A stretch of DNA of 64,000 nucleotides from Streptomyces sp. MMG1121 (GTDB lineage: Bacteria; Actinomycetota; Actinomycetes; Streptomycetales; Streptomycetaceae), in assembly GCF_001280015.1 (NCBI RefSeq), contig NZ_LGDV01000238.1:170628-234627 (forward strand), given 5' to 3'. Positions 43,481 through 51,800 of this stretch are shown piece by piece (position 1 is the first letter of the stretch; every line of letters starts with the position of its first letter). The notes beneath the pieces were generated by a model. The model was not told the origin of the DNA. It worked only from the letters and a program-made list of their open reading frames with translations, and searched no databases. The position numbers and the translations under genes are program-made.

Positions 43481-45118
43481 ATGCGAAAAGAAATGGTTCA
43501 CCACCGTCAGCTTCGCCGTCGCTTCCGTCTCACGGGCCGCGTCGTTGCCTGTTCTCTGGTCATCGCGGGGCTGCCCGCCGCTCCGGCTCTCGCGGACTCC
43601 CCCGGTCCTTCGGGCACCCCGCACCTCGACGCGGTGGAGCAGGCGCTACGCAACGTCTCTCCCGGCCTCGAAGGCAGTGTCTGGGAGCGCACCGCGGGCA
43701 ACCGGCTCGACTCTTCGACGGCCGACCCCTCGGACTGGCTTCTCCAGACCCCCGGCTGCTGGGGTGACGACAAGTGCGCCGACCGGCCCGGCACCAGGCG
43801 ACTGCTCGCCAAGATGACCGAGAACATCTCCAAGGCCACGCACACCGTCGACATATCCTCCCTCGCGCCGTTCCCTGACGGGGCCTTCCAGGACGCGATC
43901 GTCGACGGTCTCCAGGCATCGGCCGCCGCGGGCAACAAGCTGAAGGTCCGCATCCTCGTCGGCGCCGCGCCGATCTACCACCTCAATGTGCTGCCGTCGA
44001 AATACCGCGACGAACTGACCGCCAAGCTCGGCAAGGCTGCCGAGAACATCGAGCTGAACGTGGCATCGATGACCACCTCGAAAACCGCGTTCTCCTGGAA
44101 CCACTCCAAGCTGCTCGTCGTCGACAACCAGTCGGTCGTCACCGGCGGCATCAACGGCTGGAAGCACGACTACCTCGACACCGCCCACCCGGTGACGGAC
44201 GTCGACCTCGCGCTGACCGGCCCCGCCGCGAAGTCCGCGGGCAAGTACCTGGACACGCTGTGGTCCTGGACATGCGAGAACAAGTCGAACATCGCCAGCG
44301 TCTGGTTCGCCTCGTCGAACGGTGCGGGCTGCATGCCGTCGCTGGCCGGGTACGCCGGCACCCCGAGCCCCACCGGTGACGTCCCCGCGATCGCCGTCGG
44401 CGGCCTCGGCGTCGGCATCAAGAACAGCGACCCGGCGTCGAAGTTCAGTCCGACCCTGCCCACCGCCGCCGACACCAGGTGCGTCGTCGGGCTGCACGAC
44501 AACACCAACGCCGACCGCGACTACGACACCGTCAACCCCGAGGAGAGCGCTCTGCGCGCCCTCGTCGCAAGCGCCCGCGACCACATCGAGATCTCCCAGC
44601 AAGACCTCAACGCGACCTGCCCGCCACTGCCACGCTACGACATCAGGCTCTACGACGCCCTCGCCGCGAAGATGGCCGCGGGCGTGAAGGTACGCATCGT
44701 GGTCAGCGATCCCGCCAACCGGGGCGCGGTCGGCAGCGGAGGCTATTCACAGATCAAGTCCCTCTCGGAGATCAGCGACACCCTGCGCGACCGCCTCGCC
44801 CTGCTCACCGGCGACAAGGGCACCGCCCGCACGACGATGTGCTCCACCCTCCAGCTGGCCGCCTTCCGCAGCTCGGACGACGCCAAGTGGGCCGACGGCC
44901 ACCCCTACGCCCAACACCACAAGCTGGTCTCGGTCGACGACGCGGCCTTCTACATCGGCTCGAAGAACCTCTACCCGTCCTGGCTCCAGGACTTCGGCTA
45001 TGTGATCGAAAGCCCCGACGCTGCGACCCAGCTCAAGGCGAAGCTGCTCGCGCCGCAGTGGCAGTACTCGCAGGCGACGGCCACGTACGACTACGCACGC
45101 GGCGTCTGTCAGGGATGA
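43481..45118 (+). CDS. secreted phospholipase D
   Basis: About 545 residues. Signal peptide: [20 protein letters not shown], cut near ALAD at about 40. Two HKD motifs of the phospholipase D superfamily are present: HSKLLVVD (His208) and HHKLVSVD (His479, Lys481), each followed by GG/GS residues ([21 protein letters not shown]). The order and the sequence ([40 protein letters not shown]) match exported Streptomyces phospholipases D, which hydrolyse or transphosphatidylate phosphatidylcholine outside the cell. The start may be ATG 43481 or 43493. Single gene with its own promoter. Confidence 0.95.
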   Translation: MRKEMVHHRQLRRRFRLTGRVVACSLVIAGLPAAPALADSPGPSGTPHLDAVEQALRNVSPGLEGSVWERTAGNRLDSSTADPSDWLLQTPGCWGDDKCADRPGTRRLLAKMTENISKATHTVDISSLAPFPDGAFQDAIVDGLQASAAAGNKLKVRILVGAAPIYHLNVLPSKYRDELTAKLGKAAENIELNVASMTTSKTAFSWNHSKLLVVDNQSVVTGGINGWKHDYLDTAHPVTDVDLALTGPAAKSAGKYLDTLWSWTCENKSNIASVWFASSNGAGCMPSLAGYAGTPSPTGDVPAIAVGGLGVGIKNSDPASKFSPTLPTAADTRCVVGLHDNTNADRDYDTVNPEESALRALVASARDHIEISQQDLNATCPPLPRYDIRLYDALAAKMAAGVKVRIVVSDPANRGAVGSGGYSQIKSLSEISDTLRDRLALLTGDKGTARTTMCSTLQLAAFRSSDDAKWADGHPYAQHHKLVSVDDAAFYIGSKNLYPSWLQDFGYVIESPDAATQLKAKLLAPQWQYSQATATYDYARGVCQG

Positions 45119-45473
45119 ATCCCGCTACGGGCAGGACCAACAGCTGAGCGGATGCTCCCCGGCCCCTGCACCACACTGTGCTCCGGGGCGGCAGCGGTCC
45201 AACACCTCGTGCAGATCAGGAGCTTGGGCGGCCAGCACGCCGATGCACTCATGGGGGGGGATCGCACCGGCGACCCCGCGTATTCGGCTGTCGCGTATTC
45301 CTCTGTGCGTGAGGTTCCCTGGTGACCGACTGTGGTCGTGCCGACAAGTTGGCGGACAGAGGGAGAGGCTGTCACCACAGCTGTCCAGGCCCCGGGCAGG
45401 CGTTGAGTGAGCCAGCCCCCCCGTCCGAGTCCGGGGCGGCCTGGCTATGCGCTTCATCTGCTTGACGTCGATG
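45119..45473. other. gene-free stretch
   Basis: Convergent gap between phospholipase D and the aldo/keto reductase. An imperfect CCCCGG...CCGGGG repeat near 45158-45188 might terminate the phospholipase transcript. No coding frame is supported. Confidence 0.4.
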
Positions 45474-46526
45474 TCACGCAGCGGGCGGAGGTGCGATAAC
45501 TGGTGGGTTGAGGCGAGCGAAGCCTTCCTGACGCTGGTAAGGAAAGTACGGGTAGGGAGCTGTCTTGCCGCTCACCGCATCGAGTTTCGCCGTCTGGTCG
45601 GGCGTGAGCGTCCAACCGACAGCACCGAGGTTCTGGCGAAGCTGGTTCTCGTCGCGGGCACCGATGATGACGGAGGAGACGGTCGGTCGCTGCAGCAGCC
45701 AGTTGATGGCGATCTGCGGAATGCTTTTGCCGGTCTCCTGCGCGATCTCGTCGAGGGCGTCGACCACGCGGTAGAGGTGTTCGTCCTCGACCGGCGGGCC
45801 GTAGTCCGCGGTGTCGTGCAGTCGGCTGTTGGCCGGGAGCGACTGGCCGCGGCGGACCTTGCCGGTGAGCCGTCCCCAGCCGAGCGGGCTCCAGACGAGG
45901 GCTCCAAGGCCCTGATCGAGTCCGAGGGGCATCAGCTCCCATTCGTAGTCGCGGCCGATGAGTGAGTAGTAGACCTGATGCGCGACATAGCGCGAGTGGC
46001 CGTATCTCTCCGCACTCGCGAGGGACTTCATCGCCTGCCAGCCAGAGAAGTTGGAGATGCCGAGGTAGCGGACCTTCCCAGCTCGTACGAGATCGTCGAG
46101 TGTGGACAGGACTTCCTCGATCGGCACGCCGGCGTCAAAGGCGTGCAGCTGGAACAGGTCGATGTAGTCCGTGCCCAGCCGGCGCAGGGCGTCCTCACAT
46201 GCGGTGATCAGGCGCGAACGAGAGGAGCCCGCATCGCCTGGGCCGTCGCCCATCGGCAGGCCGGTCTTGGTGGACACGATCACCTGGTCCCTGCGGCCCT
46301 TGATCGCTTCGCCCAGCACCTCCTCGGAGGCTCCGTTTGAATAGACGTCGGCGGTGTCGAACATCGTGATCCCGGCGTCGAGGCAGATGTCCACGAGACG
46401 GCGTGCTTCTTGGGCATCGGTGTTGCCCCAGGCACCGAACAGCGGCCCTTGGCCGCCGAAGGTGCCGGCACCGAAGCTCAGTGCGGGGACCTTGAGGCCG
46501 GATGCGCCCAGCCGCCTGTATTCCAT
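45474..46526 (-). CDS. aldo/keto reductase
   Basis: A 350-residue TIM-barrel NADPH oxidoreductase. The catalytic tetrad is visible: Asp and Tyr in MFDTADVYSNG, Lys in VIVSTKTGLPMG and His in IDLFQLHAFD. Later features are RYLGISNFSGWQAMKSLASA, LVWSPLGWGRLTGKVRRGQS and VSSVIIGARDENQLRQNLGA, typical of the AKR11/12-like bacterial group. AAGGAAC before the ATG at 46526 sets the start. It is divergent from a TetR gene with a duplicated 22-bp operator between them, so it is probably induced by the compound it reduces. Confidence 0.93.
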   Translation of the reverse strand: MEYRRLGASGLKVPALSFGAGTFGGQGPLFGAWGNTDAQEARRLVDICLDAGITMFDTADVYSNGASEEVLGEAIKGRRDQVIVSTKTGLPMGDGPGDAGSSRSRLITACEDALRRLGTDYIDLFQLHAFDAGVPIEEVLSTLDDLVRAGKVRYLGISNFSGWQAMKSLASAERYGHSRYVAHQVYYSLIGRDYEWELMPLGLDQGLGALVWSPLGWGRLTGKVRRGQSLPANSRLHDTADYGPPVEDEHLYRVVDALDEIAQETGKSIPQIAINWLLQRPTVSSVIIGARDENQLRQNLGAVGWTLTPDQTAKLDAVSGKTAPYPYFPYQRQEGFARLNPPVIAPPPAA

Positions 46527-46554
46527 AGCTGTTCCTTTCGTCGCCTGACCCAAC

Positions 46555-46630
46555 TAATGGTCCTGGAGTTCCGTTAGTGTGTACCTCAACGTAGCAGGTG
46601 TAAGTGATTAATGGAACTGGAGTCCCGTTA
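46555..46630. promoter_or_regulatory. duplicated 22-bp operator between AKR and TetR
   Basis: Copies at 46555-46576 and 46609-46630 share TAATGG-N2-CTGGAGTYCCGTTA (18 to 19 identical positions) and start 54 bp apart. Each is a near-palindrome of TAATGGRACT and AGTYCCRTTA type. The right copy includes the TGGAG ribosome site and the A of the TetR ATG, so binding would block TetR translation start as well as transcription. Confidence 0.75.
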
Positions 46631-47259
46631 TGGAGTTTGAGGGTGCGGATCCGGGGACCATCCGTCCTGGTGGGCGCACGGCGCGGGTGCGGGCGGCGGT
46701 GTTGCAGGCGGCTGGGGACGCCTTGGCGGAACACGGGTTTGTCCACCTGGACCTCACCGACATCGCACGCCGTGCCGAGGTGGGCAAGACCACCGTCTAC
46801 CGCCGCTGGGGAACGGTGACCAGCCTGGTGGCCGATTTGCTGCTGGACATGGCCGAGCAGTCACTGCCGCGTACCGAGACCGGCTCGCTGCTCGGTGATC
46901 TCAAGGCCAACGCCCGGCTCGTGCAGCGCACCTTGGCCGACCCGCGGCAAGGAGCGCTGTTCAAGGCAGTGATCGCCGCCGCCACCTGCGAGGCGAAGAC
47001 AGCCGAGGCCCTGCACCGCTTCTACGACATCCGCGTCAAGGAGTGGGCACCCTGCGTCCAACAGGCCATCGACCGGGGAGAGGTGCCCGAGGGCACCGAT
47101 GTCCACGAGGTGATCCGTGCTGTCTCCGCCCCCCTCTACTACCGCCTGCTGACCAGCAGCTACGGCCTCGACGAAGCCGCCGCGGACCAGGCCGCCGAGG
47201 CCGCAGTGGCTGCAGCGCGTGCGGGAGCGTACCTGCGGGGCGACGAAGGTCGTGCGTGA
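46630..47259 (+). CDS. TetR/AcrR family regulator of the aldo/keto reductase
   Basis: A 209-residue repressor with HTH RTARVRAAVLQAAGDALAEH, then LTDIARRAEVGKTTVYRRWG and TVTSLVADLL. The KTTVYRRWGT signature and C-terminal domain (YDIRVKEWAPCVQQAIDRGE and so on) fit the TetR_C_16-like subgroup. The ATG lies in the operator, with GGAG 7 bases before it. It is divergent from the reductase; autoregulation through two matching operators is likely. Confidence 0.9.
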   Translation: MEFEGADPGTIRPGGRTARVRAAVLQAAGDALAEHGFVHLDLTDIARRAEVGKTTVYRRWGTVTSLVADLLLDMAEQSLPRTETGSLLGDLKANARLVQRTLADPRQGALFKAVIAAATCEAKTAEALHRFYDIRVKEWAPCVQQAIDRGEVPEGTDVHEVIRAVSAPLYYRLLTSSYGLDEAAADQAAEAAVAAARAGAYLRGDEGRA

Positions 47260-47279
47260 CCGGCTTCCCGCATCCGTCG

Positions 47280-47872
47280 CTGACCAAGGGGCACCGCGCG
47301 TGACCCCCGGGGGCATGGCGTTTCCAGATTCCTCCGGCCTCTTTGGCGAGCCGGGCTGTGATTTCGTGTAGCCGAGCATCCGGGCGATCACTGGGGCCGG
47401 GGCCTGGAGGACGAGTTGGCGTATCGCCGGTGTGCGTCCTGGCCCGGTAGGGAAGCCCAGTTGGCGGAGCCGAGGTGCCGCGGCTTCCAAGGTCATGGGC
47501 TGTCCGGCCCGGCGGCCGGGGAAGAGCCATCGGGCATTGGGGTTGGTCGCGGTCTTGGTGTTCGCTCACTGCCCCGGGTAGTTGAGCAGCATTCCGTCGA
47601 CCGGGGCGGGAACGGGTGACGGTGGGTCGCCGAACCAACACGAGGACTTCTCCGTCCTCGTGCTGGACGTCGTCGCTGCTGAGCCTGGTGATCCGCGTAA
47701 GTGGCTGAGCGCAGAGGAGGACGAGGGCGGCGGCCACGCGGTCCTGGAGCGGGATTGCGTCGCGGTTTACGTGCTGTCGCAGCAGTACGAGCCGTTGGTG
47801 CTGGGTGACCGGCGCGGGATTCGCCGTCGATCGGTGCGGGATGGTGACGGTCGGCATGCACTTGGACTGCAT
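47280..47872 (-). pseudogene. site-specific recombinase-like protein, frameshifted
   Basis: A leftward series of frames gives VTQHQRLVLLRQHVNRDAIP, LQDRVAAALVLLCAQPLTRI and TRLSSDDVQHEDGEVLVLV. Then come ANTKTATNPNARWLFPGRRA, GQPMTLEAAAPRLRQLGFPT and IRQLVLQAPAPVIARMLGYT. This order is that of the XerD/phage-integrase-like proteins common in Streptomyces islands. At least two frame changes are needed. A late segment (ARLAKEAGGIWKRHAPG) lies in the first frame again. It is a dead recombinase, close to a tRNA-3'-end-like sequence. Confidence 0.6.
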
Positions 47873-47920
47873 GGCCCGGCGGAGAAAGGAGCGGGTGAGG
47901 CGCCGGGCTGGGTGTCGCAG

Positions 47921-47947
47921 GTTCGGATCCTGCCGGGGCGCGGAGAA
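47921..47947 (+). other. possible tRNA 3'-end fragment (attachment-site relic)
   Basis: GCAGGTTCGGATCCTGC forms a 5-7-5 stem-loop like a tRNA T-arm, followed by a GC-rich run resembling an acceptor strand and then by a terminator. The conserved A58 is G here and no matching 5' half is found upstream, so this is at best a degenerate partial copy. Confidence 0.3.
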
Positions 47948-47980
47948 GGCCGGCTCGGGAGGGGGTCTCCCGAGCCGGCC
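47948..47980 (+). terminator. perfect hairpin terminator
   Basis: GGCCGGCTCGGGAG and CTCCCGAGCCGGCC are exact 14-bp arms around GGGGT, followed by CTTT. It would terminate rightward transcription past the tRNA-like sequence and face the secreted-protein gene. Confidence 0.75.
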
Positions 47981-48047
47981 CTTTGGCGTGTGTGACGTGG
48001 TCCCGGCAGGTGTGCGGCGGGGGGCGCGTCCGGACTGTCCTGGGTGG

Positions 48048-49715
48048 CTAGCCGGCGGTTGGCGGGTCGGTCACCTCAAGGGTGACCGGTCCGCCGGGCA
48101 TGGGCTGGCTACCGCTTCCGGGCAGGCCGTAGCTCACGGTCTTGTAGCCCTGGTCCTGGAGCCGGAAGCCGATGGTGTAAGTGCCGGGGGCGGTGCCCTG
48201 CGGCAGCGTGAAGTACTCGTCCAGCGGGCCGGAGAAGGTGGTCGACACACCACCGGACTGCACCTCGACGGCGTGTCCGGATGCGTCGACCAGATACAGG
48301 TCGAGGCCGTTGACCCCGGCGGTGGAGGCGGACACGTCGATCGTGAGCTTGAGCCATGTCTGGGTGTCGTTGGCCGCGACCGTACCCGGGCTGAGCGTGG
48401 CCGCGTCCACCGTCGGCAGCACGGTGTCAGGGACGTTGGTCAGTGTCGCGTCGATGTCCGGGGCGCCCAGCGAGGAACCGTACGCGGCCTGGTCGCCCTG
48501 ACCGTCGGTGATCACCAGACCGGTGAGCTGGCAGCTGAACTGGCCCGGCAGCCCGCGTACCGGGACGGTGATCGTGCCGTCCGCGTGCTCGGTCGGAGTG
48601 GTGGACAGCTGTTGGCAGTTGTTGGCGTTGTTTCCCCAGTTCGTCAACTGCACGGAGCTGACACCGCCCACGGCGCCGGAAGGCCGCAGCGAGAGCTGTG
48701 CGGTCGGGACGGGCGAGTGCCAGCTGTCGACCTGGTTCGGGGTGAACGCGAAGCCGCTCGCCGACAGCACGCTGTCGGACGTCACGTGCACCGAGGCTTC
48801 GGACAGCCCGGTGTAGGCATGGGTGACCCCGGCATTGCTGGTCAGGTCCACCTCGGTGACCTTCCAGTCACCTTCCGGCAGGCCGGCCGGCAACGGTACG
48901 GTCACGGAACAGTCGAGCAACTGCCGCTGCGTCCAGTCGATGAAGCCGCAGCCCTGGTAACCCTCGCTGTCGTCCCAGCCGATGGCGAACGATCCGCTGG
49001 CCTTGCGGCCCCCCGGCCCGGTGGCCACCACAGTTCCGCCGTACACGCCGGACTCGGGCTCCTGGCTGTCGAGCTGGTAGCGCAGCGTGGCACCTTGGCC
49101 CGGGGCCTCGTAGACGGTGGTCTGCGCACCTTGCGCCAGGGCGATCCGGTCCAGGCTCGGGTAGCCCTTGTCCGCGGTGGTCTGGGCGGCAAAGGTGCGG
49201 GGGAACGCGGACAGTCGGCTCGCGTCCCAGTCGATCGAGTCGCCGGACCCATCACCCGCCTGGATTTCCGAGACCGCCCAGGTTGTCTTCGCAGTGGCCC
49301 CGAACTGCGGGACGGCGACCGTCCACGTGTAGGTGGCCGAGGCGGGGGTGGCGCCCGGCTTGACGGTGACGTCGCCGGACGGTGAGCCCTGCGAGTCGAA
49401 GCCGGCGGCGAGTTCGGTGCCGATGTAGGCGCCGGTCTTCGGGTTCATCCTGCGCAGATGGACGTCACCCCCGAAGCCGGAGGCGCTCGGGTTGGACGAG
49501 GTCATCGTCCAGCTCAGTTCGATGGTGGCCGACCCTGAGGTGGCGTCGACCGACTTGGCGCTGAACGACAGCGTCGAAACCCCCATCGCCGAGGCGGCTC
49601 CCGGTGCCACCGTGCCGTGCGGCACCGCGGCGGCCCCGGGTGCGCTCAGCACGCACGCGACTCCGGCGCCGGTCATCGACGCCAGCACGCGTCTGAGTTT
49701 GCTGAGTCTGATCAC
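48048..49715 (-). CDS. large secreted protein of unknown function
   Basis: A 555-residue protein. Residues 1-30 are a signal peptide (RRVLASMTGAGVACVLSAPG, cut near GAAA). The rest is beta-rich, Ser/Thr/Gly-rich and looks like several immunoglobulin-like or bacterial surface domains in a row (for example SATIELSWTMTSSNP, ATYTWTVAVPQFG, YQLDSQEPESGVYGG, LTIDVSASTAGVNGLDLYLV). Pairs of cysteines (GYQGCGFIDWTQRQLLDC; NNCQQL and FSCQLTG) suggest disulfides. No catalytic motif or sortase/LPXTG tail is present. It is monocistronic. I do not recognise a family with a known role. Confidence 0.8.
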   Translation of the reverse strand: MIRLSKLRRVLASMTGAGVACVLSAPGAAAVPHGTVAPGAASAMGVSTLSFSAKSVDATSGSATIELSWTMTSSNPSASGFGGDVHLRRMNPKTGAYIGTELAAGFDSQGSPSGDVTVKPGATPASATYTWTVAVPQFGATAKTTWAVSEIQAGDGSGDSIDWDASRLSAFPRTFAAQTTADKGYPSLDRIALAQGAQTTVYEAPGQGATLRYQLDSQEPESGVYGGTVVATGPGGRKASGSFAIGWDDSEGYQGCGFIDWTQRQLLDCSVTVPLPAGLPEGDWKVTEVDLTSNAGVTHAYTGLSEASVHVTSDSVLSASGFAFTPNQVDSWHSPVPTAQLSLRPSGAVGGVSSVQLTNWGNNANNCQQLSTTPTEHADGTITVPVRGLPGQFSCQLTGLVITDGQGDQAAYGSSLGAPDIDATLTNVPDTVLPTVDAATLSPGTVAANDTQTWLKLTIDVSASTAGVNGLDLYLVDASGHAVEVQSGGVSTTFSGPLDEYFTLPQGTAPGTYTIGFRLQDQGYKTVSYGLPGSGSQPMPGGPVTLEVTDPPTAG

Positions 49716-49875
49716 TCTACTCCCCTGTTCGGTGTCTGATGCGCCAGGCCACTAGACACCAACTCCCCCTCTCGCACAACGCGGTTACGGGCAGGGAGCA
49801 CGGCGGGGCCGGTCGGTGGGCTTCGGTTCGCCGCCGTGGGCGTCCACGCACGCGGCAGTGACCATCGCGGGCAGG

Positions 49876-50337
49876 CTAGTCATGTGCCACGCCGTAGGTG
49901 TCGGCCCAGGCCCGTTTCAAGTCCGCCTCACTCCAGTGCCCGAACGTGTAGGCCGGCGAATCGACGGGCAGCGCCCGCAACACCCGGATCAGCACCGCCT
50001 CGTGACACGGGTAGGCGGGCCCGTGCCTGTCCATCACCCACTGTCGCGACCAGGCGTACACCGGATCGCCCTCACCACGGAGCTCGGCGGTGCCCTTGAA
50101 CCGGTAACCACGTCGCAGGAGGAAATCGACCACGTTCACCTCCAGCCGGGGATCCCTCCTGAGGTTCGCCACCGTCGTGGGGGAAGCCATGTTCATGAAC
50201 ACCAGGTGGTCGTCGTCGTAGACGAGCAGCGACCCCTTTGGCGACAGGTTCGGGGAGCCGTCCTCACAGACCGTCGCCACGAACGCCAGCTTCGCGCTGT
50301 CAACGATCCCGCGCATGTCCTGCGTGATGATCCCCAT
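49876..50337 (-). CDS. pyridoxamine 5'-phosphate oxidase-like flavin-binding protein
   Basis: A 153-residue split-barrel protein. It opens MGIITQDMRGIVDSAKLAFV, then has TVCEDGSPNLSPKGSLLVYD, MASPTTVANLRRDPRLEVNV and GYRFKGTAELRGEG, the pattern of PNPOx-like FMN or F420-binding proteins. Members reduce or bind small molecules, and a function cannot be read from sequence. AAGGAGGAG precedes the ATG at 50337 and rules out the longer reading. Its promoter region contains three tandem 10-bp repeats. Confidence 0.88.
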   Translation of the reverse strand: MGIITQDMRGIVDSAKLAFVATVCEDGSPNLSPKGSLLVYDDDHLVFMNMASPTTVANLRRDPRLEVNVVDFLLRRGYRFKGTAELRGEGDPVYAWSRQWVMDRHGPAYPCHEAVLIRVLRALPVDSPAYTFGHWSEADLKRAWADTYGVAHD

Positions 50338-50363
50338 GCTCCTCCTTGCCCGGCCATGACCGT

Positions 50364-50393
50364 ATGTACTGACATGTACTGACATATACCGAC
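50364..50393. promoter_or_regulatory. three tandem 10-bp repeats upstream of the PNPOx-like gene
   Basis: ATGTACTGAC (50364-50373), ATGTACTGAC (50374-50383) and ATATACCGAC (50384-50393) follow without gaps, 27-56 bp upstream of the start codon. The 10-bp period puts each copy on the same DNA face. A GTAC-N6-GTAC dyad is embedded in the first two. Confidence 0.65.
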
Positions 50394-50841
50394 GGTCCTA
50401 GCCGTCTCGCCCACGGATACCACTGTCCACTCGGCCGGCCCGGCGCGCGGGGACAACAGGCGGTGCTGTCCACCGAACAGCGGTCAACGTGAGTGCCCCC
50501 ACTGGAGAGACCGCCGGACTCCCTGGCCGAAGAAGTTCGAGGACCTGCCCGGAGATGGGCGCCGACAGGGGTGTCGACTGCCTGCGCACCTTCTGCAGGG
50601 TGGGCGTCGGGGACCTGGGAGAAGGCGAGACCGGTGCAGGCACTGTTGGGGCCAGGCACTGTTCGGTGAGGAAGGCGTAGGCGGCGGTCACGAGAGGGAC
50701 GTGGTGGTACCGGACGGGCCAGGAACGGCCTTCGAAGTGGTCAGGGCCGAGGCCGTGCTCGTCCCACCAGCACTGCTCGGACGAAGCAGCTGATACGGGG
50801 CGGCGGCGGGGCCGGGGCCCGTATCCGTGGGCCCGTCGGGG
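50394..50841. other. gene-free stretch
   Basis: Between the PNPOx-like promoter and the end of the FkbM gene. No frame has both a start signal and a protein-like sequence. Confidence 0.4.
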
Positions 50842-51687
50842 TCAGGGCCTGAGCGCGAACACCATCCCGATGTCGCCGGCCTGCTGCACCCGGTCCTGCT
50901 CGGTGCTGACCGTGAAGCCGTGCGTGACGAAGACCTCGCAGACCGTGTCGCGGTTCTGCTGCCAGCGCTCCACCTCGACGACGGCCTGGCGGACCAGCGG
51001 CCAATGCCGTTCCTCGATGCCGCTGAGTACGTCGAGTTCGGCGCCTTCCACATCGACCTTGAGCAGGTCGATGTGGTCGATGCCCTGCTCGTCGAGCGCT
51101 GATGACAGGGGCCTGACCTTCACCCGGTGCGTCTCAATCCGCCGCATGACCCGCAGCTTGCGGCTGACGAGAAGAGTGAGGAGGGGAGCGGGTATGCGGC
51201 GCGGGACCGGCCCCAGGCCGCCCTGGCGGATCATTTCGACAACGCTGGCGGTGACCCGCTGCCGCTCTGCCTCGATGTTCCCCTGATCCCGCGAGGAGGA
51301 CGAGAAGATCGTGGCGGCCGGAACGTAGCTGAAGTCGAGCTCGTCGTCCCGGGACGCCAGACCGTAAGGGAGCGCGGTCAGACGTCCGTCGAAGAATTCG
51401 CGAGCGTTGCGTTCGAGTGTCGCGTGGAGGGGCGGTACCGGCTCGAAGGCGTAGATCCGCACGTCCCCGTCCAGCCGCTCATAGACGGCCGCCGAGAACA
51501 CACCGATGTTGGCGCCCACGTCGAGTACCGTCGCGCCCGGCATGCACTCGACGCCGTGGGTGAAGTAGCCGCCCACCTCCTCGCGCAGGAAGGACGCCTC
51601 CCAACGATTGATACTGTGCAGTTCAATCGCATTCATGGCCATGACAAGGTCATTTATCAGGGTTGGAGCCAACAATCCAGCCCGCAC
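50842..51687 (-). CDS. FkbM family methyltransferase
   Basis: About 281 residues. SAM-binding motif I is ATVLDVGANIGVFSAAVYER (VLDVGANIG), followed by RIYAFEPVPPLHATLERNA, then IDHIDLLKVDVEGAELDVLS, the DVEG signature of FkbM enzymes. The C-terminal strand is GDIGMVFALRP. FkbM-family proteins O-methylate sugars, polyketides or other small molecules. The start is uncertain: GTG 51687, or ATG 51642 or 51636 further in. Monocistronic, with no biosynthetic neighbours. Confidence 0.9.
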   Translation of the reverse strand: MRAGLLAPTLINDLVMAMNAIELHSINRWEASFLREEVGGYFTHGVECMPGATVLDVGANIGVFSAAVYERLDGDVRIYAFEPVPPLHATLERNAREFFDGRLTALPYGLASRDDELDFSYVPAATIFSSSSRDQGNIEAERQRVTASVVEMIRQGGLGPVPRRIPAPLLTLLVSRKLRVMRRIETHRVKVRPLSSALDEQGIDHIDLLKVDVEGAELDVLSGIEERHWPLVRQAVVEVERWQQNRDTVCEVFVTHGFTVSTEQDRVQQAGDIGMVFALRP

Positions 51688-51800
51688 GCTCCACTGCGAC
51701 CGCGTCCTGGCGCCCGATTCCGGTATTCGGCGTCATGGCGGCGGCTACTGCCTGTAGCCGACCTGTACTTCGCTGCGGTCTTCCCGCCACGGGCCGGGAA

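Noticed and set aside
47850..47947. A complete tRNA gene
   Set aside because: Only a T-arm-like segment is present; no acceptor, D-arm or anticodon arm pairs with it.
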